64,000 nucleotides of DNA from Culex pipiens pallens (lineage: Eukaryota; Arthropoda; Insecta; Diptera; Culicidae). Below are positions 54,815 to 64,000 of this stretch, piece by piece. The stretch lies in assembly GCF_016801865.2 (NCBI RefSeq), contig NC_068938.1, forward strand, positions 52,282,493-52,346,492, in the 5' to 3' direction. The position numbers and the translations under genes were made by a program. The notes beneath the pieces were generated by a model. It did not search any database. It was not told where the DNA came from and saw only the letters and a program-made list of their open reading frames with translations. The number at the start of each line of letters is the position of its first letter. The stretch's first letter is position 1.

Positions 54815-55282
54815 TTAGTGAAAATGTCAAAATTACTTTCAAGGTTTATATTTTAATGTAGGAAAAACAACTGCTGGAATCATCTATTTGTCCTCATCCT
54901 CATTGAATAGGCATTCGAAAGACCTTTCCGATAAATAATAAAGTCGGATGATCTGACAACACTGTAATGAGATAGCGAACCCAAAGTGATATTTATAAAA
55001 ACCTGGCCTTCAAAAGTGATGTGAAAAGGATGCAAAGGATCCTTTCCGAATAGGAGGAACACATGAATTTTCGATCGATTTGGTGTCTTCTGCAAAGTTG
55101 TAGATTTATATGATGGCTATTCCGAGAAAAATAGGCAAGCAGAAGAAAATGACGTTTTTCTTTAACTTACCTTTTTCACACAAAAAAAAAACGATTGCAC
55201 ACTTTACTTTTATTTTATTTTATTGATATGATTAGGGGACAAAAAGCCGCAACTTTTGAGCCATAAAAAAGTACGGCCAATG

Positions 55283-56337
55283 CACAGTGGTCCGAAACCG
55301 AAATCTAGCGTGACAAAATTGATAGCGGCCACACGTTAAGATTTAGAGCTTTGGTATCTTCGGGACAAATGATCAGGGTCAATTGGGGCATCTTTTGGTA
55401 TGGTGGACATTAGGGTGGTCCAAATTTTAGGGTGGTTCAGAATTTTTATTTTGACGAGATAGCACTTTGGTGTCTTCAGAAAAGTTGTAGAGAACACCAT
55501 TCTGAGCAACTTTGCTGAAGAGCACAAAGCTCTATCTTCAAACGGGAAGTTTCTAGAGCCATTTTTGTAATTTAGGTTGTAGTGTTTATGAAAAAATGAG
55601 TTTTTTGAATTTATAAACTCAGGCTTGTGTCGTAGCGAGTTGGTGTCTTCTAGACATTTGTAGAGCTTATCAAAACACACATTTATCTTCCAAGAGAGCA
55701 AAAATCGGACCTTTAAAACGAAAGTTATAGCCAAAATACGACGAAAAAGACGCCATTTTGAAATGTGAATAACTCGAAAAGGTGGTGGAGTTTGACCTCG
55801 CTCTTAGAAGCATCTGAAAGTACACATTCTAGAGTACATTTGCTGAAAATATCTCGGAGGTCTTTTTTGTTTAACTTATTTAATCTCAATTTGAAAATGA
55901 GCATTTTTTAATCGTTTTTTGCCCATAACTTTTGATAGAATTGACCAAAATTCATTTTTCAAGAATAAAAATGTTCATTTTGACAAGCTCTACAATTGTC
56001 TAGAAGGGCCCAAAAATGTACAAAATGATCTAGTGGTTGTAAAAGAAGAAACAAGTTTTGGCTGAAATATTTCAGGAATCAACAAAATAATTAAATTTAT
56101 TCCTGCAAAGTTGCTCAGAATGGTGTTCTCTACAACTTTTCTGAAGACACCAAAGTGCTATCTCGTCAAAATAAAAATTCTGAACCACCCTAAAATTTGG
56201 ACCACCCTAATGTCCACCATACCAAAAGATGCCCCAATTGACCCTGATCATTTGTCCCGAAGACACCAAAGCTCTAAATCTTAACGTGTGGCCGCTATCA
56301 ATTTTGTCACGCTAGATTTCGGTTTCGGACCACTGTG
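55283..56337. mobile_element. Fold-back element with 233-bp arms, 5-bp TSD CAATG
   Basis: Begins CACAGTGGTCCGAAACCG and ends with its exact complement. Arms 55283-55515 and 56105-56337 differ at essentially one site (GTATCTTC against GTGTCTTC). CAATG flanks both sides (55278-55282, 56338-56342). The 589-bp centre has no transposase; the 132-codon minus ORF across the left part is incidental. The superfamily is not established from the ends alone. Confidence 0.9.
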
Positions 56338-56344
56338 CAATGTT

Positions 56345-57485
56345 GCTGCCGATTTATGATTTTTTGACAACAAAATTGGCTGCAGTAAAATCGATTTTGC
56401 AAGCGAAAAATACTTACAGGATCTTTGATTTCTTTTAATCTTTGGAAAAAATAACAGCTTTTTCTTTTTCAAAAGAGTGACCATTTCCAAAAACATTTTA
56501 GATATATTCGTAAAATTCAGAGATTTCCTGAATTTTTTTCGTCTTAGATTGGACCTTCGTAAAATTTTGTGATCCTTCGAAAAAAGAATATTTTGCAAAT
56601 TTTTGAGCAAGTCTAACATTTCAAAAGGGCGTTCTGTTTATGTTTGAAAAATTGGAGAGCTATCAAAAGTTTACTTAAACAAAAATTCGTTATATTATAA
56701 TATTGGTAGAGGTCATCGGATTTTTTTTTCAGGAATATGAATAAATTATATTTCAAGAAAAGACAATTCATTGAAATAGGCTTGAATTCTCTTTATTCTC
56801 AATTATCATTTACAATACCTGTATAACCGGACCAAATTTTTACTGAAGAGAGGATAACTTAATTAGAAATTAACCAAAAAAAAAAAAACACAAAAGCATT
56901 GCAGGAAAAAGAAAAACTAGTAAAAATGATACTGACACAAGATTAGAAAAGAATTTAAAAATCTTAAAAATATGCTTATCCTTGCCTTATTAAATTAGAA
57001 TTCAGACTTTTTCATTTTCTCACGTTCGACCTTTGGCCACTTGACCTGATATTTTTCAACTTCAACATTTTGATTCGATTTTATGTCTTTGAACTTTTGT
57101 CTTACATCCATATTATATTTACATAAAATAAAATAATGTATTAGCTTTTATGATAGAAATTTGATTTAATTTTATCGAATACACAGATAAAATAAATAAA
57201 ATATCGACTAAAAGGGGTGACATTGGAAGTGCAACTTAATTCTGTTGAAAGAGTTGATTTTGAAACATTTAAAACATTTAATTTTAAGTGCTCAAAAATG
57301 ACGTTTCGAAGTGCTAAATGTCTCAACAATATAACATCTAACTATGCTTTGAGCTCTAAAAAGTTTTCTTTTTGATTAACGATTTTGGCCTTATTTTTGT
57401 ATGATGGCATCGATTCAGTTTTATTTGGCCAAATATCTTTCTTTTTTAAGGAGAGAATTGTGCTTGATTTTCAATTATTTACATT
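56345..57485. other. AT-rich DNA, no feature
   Basis: Lys/Asn/Phe-rich short ORFs on both strands reflect composition. No repeats shared with the rest of the window were noticed. Confidence 0.35.
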
Positions 57486-57489
57486 TAAT

Positions 57490-57696
57490 CATCCCGGAAC
57501 GAGAATCGAACTCACGACTTCTGGATTAGAAATCCAGCACGCCGCTAGTCAAAACCCATCCCCTACCGGTCAGTATTCCCAGTGAGTAGAATTACACTTT
57601 TAAGGGATCTGACTTTGCCGACCCAGACAGGAATCGAACCCATCACCTTCCGCTTACAAGGCGATACCGGTAACCTTACGGCCACGGTAGCTCGGC
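57490..57696 (-). mobile_element. Two-headed tRNA-derived SINE (Twin-like)
   Basis: On the minus strand two tRNA-like modules follow each other. Module 1 (57696-57617): GCCGAG / TCGGC acceptor remnants, A-box-like GTGGCCGTAAGG, anticodon loop with TGT (Thr-like), exact B box GGTTCGATTCC. Module 2 (about 57565-57490): CTGGA-TTTCTAA-TCCAG anticodon arm with TCT (Arg), and a B-box-like AGTTCGATTCT. About 50 bases separate them. The Twin SINE of Culex pipiens is known for two tRNA-Arg-related regions with a short spacer; this copy matches that layout, though its first module looks Thr-like. Neither module keeps a fully paired acceptor stem, so these are not tRNA genes. Confidence 0.78.
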
Positions 57697-57699
57697 CTT

Positions 57700-59330
57700 T
57701 TTTAGTTACTTTTCAACGTGGCGGGATAAACTTGATTAGATTGGCCGAAGATATGATTTTTATATCATTGTTAACCATGCCAACAAAATCACCAACTTAA
57801 TTTAATCCTATTCGAGGCAATTTTGTTTTCAGCTTTCTGCAATTCTGTTTTAAAGTGTTGAATTCCAAGACAAACATCCAGTAATCAACAACAATTCCGC
57901 ATTCTAAAAGCAAGTTGTAACTAAATATAGCCTGTTTCAAGGAAATGCAAAGCTTCTCTACCTGCCGGAACCAACCAACGCAACCTGTAAATGACAAGGT
58001 ACCGAAAGCTGACAATTTTATCTAAAATCTACGCTCTCCCCTCCCCTCCCTTCCTGACGCCTGTTTTTGCAAAAAGTTTTTCCCCCGAAACTGTAATTAA
58101 AAAAGTTTCAAGCTGAGCTCCCCATTCACCAAACTGTGTGTTTTTCCAGCAACCCGCACTAGGCTAGTGGGCCGTTGTTTTTCCCTTACCGGGGATGTAT
58201 TTCGCCGAAAGTTGAACCATTTCAGGTACGACGTGGTGGAAATGTTTACGCTTCCTCGTTATCTTCACGCTTGATTGGTTGGGTTTTGAGTGAGAAAAAC
58301 CGAGCGTCTCCACCGAAATCGGAACCGACACGTGTTCCCACTTAGCAGCGGTGCTCCGAATTACACCCCCTTAAACAACCCTTAAACTTCCTGAAGACGA
58401 CGACAGCGACGCCAACGACGTACAAATGTTAACACTTCTGGTACACACAAACCTTTGGTTTATTTTGTATCGATACTGTAGACGCAACCGAAGAAGGAAT
58501 AATATTTGACATTTTCGCTTGAAACATGTTCATCGTCTGTGCGCCGCAACAGCTCGAGTTGACACGTTGGGGAAGAATTTCCACCTACCCGCACTCTCCC
58601 ACAATCTTGGTGTGACATTGAAAAAGCAAACACACACACACGAACGAGGGAGGGGGAAAAGACAACAGCTCACATTATTAAAGAGTACACACACTTTGGT
58701 TGTTTGGTAGCATTACATCTACTACAGAGAGCACATCAGCAAAAGAGATCCTTCATCCTTTCATGGTCTACAACTCTACCGTTTGATACGTTTGAACAGC
58801 CAGGGCGAACAGCAGGATCAACCCCCTCTCCCCATGTCCCAACATTGGGCTTGGCTTAGAGCTCTTGGGTGGTTAGATGAACTGATTGGAAATTGATGCG
58901 TTCAGCTGTGAAATATCAGGAAATTGCATCGGAGCTGGGCAAACTCTGGGTAAAATTTGTGAACAATGTGCTTGGGATGAAAGGGGTTTTTTTTGTTCGT
59001 GTTTTTGCTGTAATTTTGCACAGCATGGTCGTCACTGGCAGTTTCACGGTAACGATAAACGCTCGGATAAACGTTTTATTAGGTTTGCACGGAAAATTGT
59101 TGTGCAAATTTACATGCAATTTTGCTGATAATGTATGCCTCTGACAGTGATTGGAATGTAAGCTTGAATGGAATGTGTTAAAATTTCTCCACCCACTACG
59201 TTATTTAAACAAATTTGTTTCATACGAAGTGCACTTGCATTTTTTGGTCAATTGATTGGTTGAATAAGGTTTGAAAATAAAATGATATTTATTTTCAAAT
59301 TTATCTTCGATTCAAAAAAAATCTAAATAA
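57700..59330. other. Unique, intron-like DNA
   Basis: Less AT-rich stretch with CA microsatellites (about 58629-58640) and short ORFs without recognisable domains. No exon could be supported. Confidence 0.3.
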
Positions 59331-59354
59331 AGCATCAAAAATCAGTAAACTAGT

Positions 59355-59450
59355 ATATCAAGGTTGTTAACGATAAAAATATCGAGGTTCGATAACGATA
59401 ATCTATCGTTATAGTTATCGTTATTTAGATAATTTTATCGGACGGTAACT
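59355..59450. repeat. Palindromic CGATAACGATAATCTATCG / TTATCG-rich segment
   Basis: Repeated TATCG / CGATA words on both strands over about 90 bp (GTTAACGATAAAAATATCGA, TCGTTATAGTTATCGTTA), probably the end of a degenerate hairpin element. Confidence 0.4.
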
Positions 59451-59579
59451 CATTTTTAATATATTTCAAAAAATGACTAAATACAACCAAATCATGTAAA
59501 TTTTCAAAGCTTTCCTTATTTATTTATTTTATGTGCTTAGTTTCAAAGTAAAAATACTAAAAAATACAGTTTAATTCGA

Positions 59580-61545
59580 TAATACAAAAAAAAATTACAA
59601 GTCGCAATATGGGTATCAAACGAAGCTACATTTTATTTGATTTTTTATTTTTTAGAGTTTTTTTGGTAAAATACAATTTTTTTCACAAAATAACGTATTT
59701 TTAAAAATACTCAAATTTTCGTGATCTGAAATATGGGTATCGAATGATTTGAAATTTCGTATCCATTTTAACTGTTTAAAAGTTATTGTAAATAATCAAA
59801 TTTTCACAAAAGCTTAAATTTTTCCTGTTTCTTTTTCTTTTATCCGCTGTATTTCAGTAACCAGAGGTTCAATCATCAATGTCTATTTAGGCAATTTTAT
59901 TGAAAATTTTATGAACTTTCGAAAAAAATCAAGAATCAAGAAAGAAAATCTTGGGCATTTAAAAAAAATAAAAACGAAAATATTTTAGTTGAAATTTTAC
60001 TTAAAGTGAATATATCTTGATAACGGTGCACCTTATAAAAAAATTGCAAAGTACTTTTCGATTGCAAATTTGATGTTACATTGAAAACTAAAGTCAAAAC
60101 ATTTTTGTTGACTAAAATTACACTTTTTTTTTTCCTAAAAATGATAACTTGCCGGCAAATGTTGTGCATACTTCGCTATGGCTTAAAAATTGCGAGTTTT
60201 TGTCCCCTTAAATATATAAAAAATCTCGAAAATAAAAAATATACGGATTTTGAGAACTTATGTTTTTGTGAAAAAAAGTTATTTGTGTCCTGATTTTTTT
60301 TTCTAAATAGTCCTCATCAATACCTACAACTTTGCCAAGATACTTAATTGATCACAAAATTCTTTCAAAAGTTACAGATTTTCGAATATTTACGTAACAT
60401 TTTTGTATGGACAACTGCCAAAATTGTATGGAGACTTGTATAGGTAAACCAATTACAAAAAATTGCATTTTTGGTCATAGAGAGCGAGTCCACAAAGTTT
60501 GAACCAAATCAAGAATATAAATACCTTTAAAAAAGATTTTTCAAATCTGATTATTTTGCGCAATATTTTTTTCTGTGTGAAAAGTCGAATAAAAAAATTA
60601 GTATTTTTTTAGCTTGAAACTAAACTTTCTGAGGAGTCCATGCAAACGAAATTGATTTATTCTCAAGATACAAATTTTTGAATATTTTTAACGCTTTTAT
60701 GCACAGTTGGCAAAATTGTATGAAAACTTCTATGAATGAACTAACTTTGCACAATGACTTCTTCGGTTGTTGGAAAGGTGCACACAAAGTTTCATCAATA
60801 TAAAAACGAAACAGAAATAAAAAATACTTTAAATAAATTTGCTAAGTTAATAAGTTAAAAAGAGATGTTTCAAAAAACCAAAGTCACTTCCAAAATTCAA
60901 ACTACCAAAATTAAAATTTTCTAAGAAAAGGCGTTCTTGATTCCAATCCAATGCATTTGAAATAACAAAACTTTCCGCAGTTTTTTTCAATAGATTTTTT
61001 TTCGTTAGTTATACCAGTGAAGAACCATGCATCAACGCGTTGAAACGTTTTCAAATTTAAATTTCTAGCTGATTGTAAAGTACAAAATTAAACTTTTTTT
61101 TTCTTTTTCACAAGTTTGGCAGTGGGTGTTGCTTGAATCACTTAAAAATATGGCTCAAAATTACGAAAAAAAATAATTTCATGAAATTTTTACTAAAGCA
61201 AGAAGTATGAGAAGTATCTCATTTGAATAAAAATAGTAGAAAAGTTTTGTTATGTAGGAATTCTGAATAGTTAGGTTTGATGGTACAAGTTTTTGCTAGG
61301 TTTTTTTTTCTAATTCTTTCATCTTGTGAAATTTTTGAAGAAGACAGAAACTTAAAAAAAAATATTTGTATTAGCCTAAATGTAACCTTTTAGTTTGCTC
61401 ATAAACAATTTTAATCATCGTTGAACAGATTTGGATTTCTGCAAAAAAAATCATTTGGTTTTCAAGATACCCAATTTTTTGTCATTATATAGTGACGAAA
61501 TGGCCATCTTGGTGTCAAAAAGGAGGGGGTGGTCATACTTGGCAG
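59580..61545. other. AT-rich, repeat-derived DNA without genes
   Basis: Includes GGGTATC(A/G)AA(C/T)GA words at about 59607 and 59730, and at 60310-60425 the reverse complement of 31980-32150 (GTTACAGATTTTCGAATATT). Long A and T runs throughout; no ORF of interest. Confidence 0.4.
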
Positions 61546-61547
61546 AA

Positions 61548-61620
61548 AATTGAGATTCTTGCATGTTTTGATAGTATCAACAGCCCCACCAAATTTGAGC
61601 TTGATCAGAAAATGTTGATT
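61548..61620. repeat. Dispersed repeat fragment related to 15840-15910
   Basis: GAGATTCTTGCATGTTTTGA and CCACCAAATTTGAGCTTGAT align with 15840-15910. Confidence 0.5.
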
Positions 61621-61639
61621 TCGGGTGCGGTATTTTAAA

Positions 61640-64000
61640 TTAAACCTTTGAAGTATAAAAATTGTTCATTTGCCTAAATAACTCTCGCACCTTAATACCA
61701 TAATGATCTGTCGAGCATTAAATGAACCGCATAATCAGCTCATTAAACTTCATGATCACCTCTGAGGTGCACCCTAATCCTTGGGGCTAGAATAAACCTT
61801 GTGATGAAACATGACAGTTCATCACGCGCTTAGACTAATAGCAATCTCCCTGGCAGCATAAAAAATAAACCGACCACAAAAATTGTGACCACCACTCTTT
61901 GGGGGTGTTCCAGGAATGGGGGAGGGGAGGCGGAAAACCACAAAATGAAAAATATTTAATCCTAAGTCCAGCCATTTTTTATTTTTCTTTCCACGCGGCT
62001 TGCTCGCTCTCCTCTATCGTGTGTTTATGCTACTTTCCAAATTACTTTTAATTAAAATAAAAATGACTTGCATATTTCTCCCCCTCGGCCGGCCGGCAGC
62101 ACATTAGCATTCCATAAACCACCAACGGGAAGGATCGCATGGGCGCAGTGGGAGAAAGCTCACCCACGCGAAAGCTCATGAATCAGGAAAATTAAAAACA
62201 TCAAGCACACAACGCGGGGAAAAGGGCCTGGGCGCCACATTAAAATGTTGGACCGTGCGCGCGCAATTTTCCCTTTGCGAGGGTAGTTGGTATGTGCAGG
62301 GGGAGGGATGCGGTTTCCTACACGTGTCCGAGGATTTACAGCTGCAGAGTTGCGAACCGGAATTATGATTAGTATTTTAATAATTGATGGTGTTAAAATT
62401 TAATTAAAATATTCCAATTTTACGGGGGAATAGGCCTTGGGCTGCGTCTGGTCTAGGCACCTGTGGCTAAGGATTAGCCATATTGTGTTACTAGTATGTC
62501 TGAGAGCAAGTTAGGAAACACTATGATTATTTTAAATTTAGATTTAAAAAAATTAATACAACCGATATTATGCAATAAAGCAAAAATCATCTTAAGATAA
62601 AAATTGATCCAACTTTTCATCTACTACTTTGAAACTTTGAAAATTGTATTCCATCCAAACTCAATACACAACAGTGATGAACTGCACCTTCGCGTAAAAG
62701 CTTTGTCCTCTAATTCGACGAAAAACGATGCGCTTCGATGCATTCAATTTTAATTCCGCTGAATTTTCCCAAACAAGAGCTTTCATCCCACAAGCGCTTG
62801 TTGAGCTGGAAATTCACCGGCAAAAGTGCCAGTTTTTCCTGCGTTACGGATTCTCGCCCACCACTCACATAAACTACTTTTTTTGATTCATTTTCCCCAC
62901 ACGTACACACACACTCCCACTCAAACTAAAGCCTGTATGAATAACTGAACTGGTTAAGCAACAGCTTCCCGAGGAGAGTTGAAGCAAAGCAGAAAAAGTT
63001 TTCTAGTGAGTGCTTTCACTTTGTTTTTAGCCCATTTATGAATATGGAAAAATGCCCCCCCTCTCTCGAAAAGTTTGCCCTTTTGAGCCGCCGCCAACCA
63101 GCCCGAGTAACATCATTGGCCTGATGGTGTAACGAAGGATGATGTCTAGGCCATGGCCCCTGGCGATAGTTGTTGTTGGATGGTCCGGGCAGTTTGCGGA
63201 ATGTGTAATATTTAACTCATAGGAAAAGTTATGATTAATTTTGTGAATTGCTGTGAGGGCGCTCGAATATGTTGCATAATTTTAATGGAGAAACTTGCTG
63301 TGAAAAGGTCTCTTTGTGCTCGGTACAACACCTTTGAATAAATATTTTTTTTCAATCATAAAAGGGAACATGCTATTGCAGTTTTGCATTTTGTTTTAAA
63401 CTTATCGTTCTGATAGATTTTATGATTGCTTCCAATTTGTTATGCTTAGGCTTAGTGAGTTTTCACGCTCAAAAATTGCAAATTTCACAGGTACCCTAAT
63501 TGCAAAACACTAAATTTCACGGAAATTGTGCGGATCGTGAAGAATGTTAAAATAACCTTGAAAATCTTATGTTTAAATTACAGAAACTACTTTTTATGCA
63601 CCATTTTATGTTAAATTCAATAAACTAATAAAAATTCTTCACTACATTTGAAAGTGGCACAAACAAAAACTTTTCTTAGCTTTCAGAAAAATACAACGTG
63701 ATTTTTGTATGGATGTTTCTGTGACATTTTGTAGTATTTTTTAACTTCCACGGGAACCTTCCACCCAAATAATCAAATATAGTGAAAATTTGGTGAAAAT
63801 TAAACAGAACTAAGTAAAAATCTGAAATGTTCGTAAAAGATAAAAGATTTTACTTTTCATTTGGTCTTTTACCTGATTTCCAAAAATAAATCAATTCAAT
63901 TAAAAAAATCTGTGCGATCTTTCAAAAACATATCACAAAATACTAATTTAGTCAATTTCAACCAGTTTTGGTTCTAAAAGCCAAAAATCGTAAAAAAATA
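61640..64000. other. Unique, intron-like DNA to the window edge
   Basis: Non-repetitive in this window to about 63350, then AT-rich. A 66-codon minus-strand ORF (62710-62910) is not recognised. No exon, promoter or RNA gene is supportable. Confidence 0.3.

Noticed and set aside
55336..55734. 132-codon minus-strand ORF in the fold-back element
   Set aside because: More than 40 codons lie in the inverted arm and the rest is AT-rich; no transposase motif.
57490..57696. Two functional tRNA genes (Thr and Arg)
   Set aside because: Acceptor stems are not properly paired, T stems are altered and the pair has the layout of a dimeric SINE.

Overview
The window looks like chromosomal DNA of a culicine mosquito, most probably Culex. 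The grounds are small GT-AG introns with insect-like compact genes, a TATA/TCAGT arthropod core promoter, AT-rich repeat-packed intergenic DNA, and a two-headed tRNA-derived SINE organised like the Twin family described from Culex pipiens. There is no bacterial, rRNA or CRISPR content. The species call is inference; no search was run.

Genic part (1-19.3 kb). The left edge is a nearly complete I-clade-like non-LTR retrotransposon on the minus strand, with both ORFs open (gag-like ORF1; ORF2 with endonuclease, reverse transcriptase, RNase H and CCHC). Its 5' end lies about 150 bp from the TATA box of a plus-strand gene for a small secreted His/Gly-rich protein. Next, on the minus strand, is mitochondrial aconitase in five visible exons, with a short first coding exon not located. 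After 5 kb of repeats and a retroelement relic comes a dense cluster. GTF2H5 (TFIIH p8) has one intron, and that 788-bp intron holds the whole MND1 coding region (three exons, opposite strand). ZNHIT1 starts 60 bp after the GTF2H5 stop.

Array part (19.3-29.4 kb). About 60 copies of a 139-141-bp unit form three blocks (plus, minus, plus), with related single-copy head sequences bordering them. Two heads meet as a large palindrome near 27.39 kb. A 628-bp TA-flanked element has inserted in the first block. The long ORFs across the blocks are by-products of stop-free units, not genes.

Right part (29.4-64 kb). No gene can be called with confidence. It is a patchwork of unique sequence (probably intronic or intergenic) and non-autonomous elements whose ends can be read directly: hAT-like with 8-bp TSD, fold-back with 233-bp arms and 5-bp TSD, a solo LTR with 5-bp TSD, TTAA-, TA- and TTA-flanked MITEs, two tRNA-headed SINEs, and several families present twice in this window. 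One weak candidate terminal exon (33831-33888, minus) would make 32.5-33.8 kb a 3' UTR and the DNA to its right a long intron.
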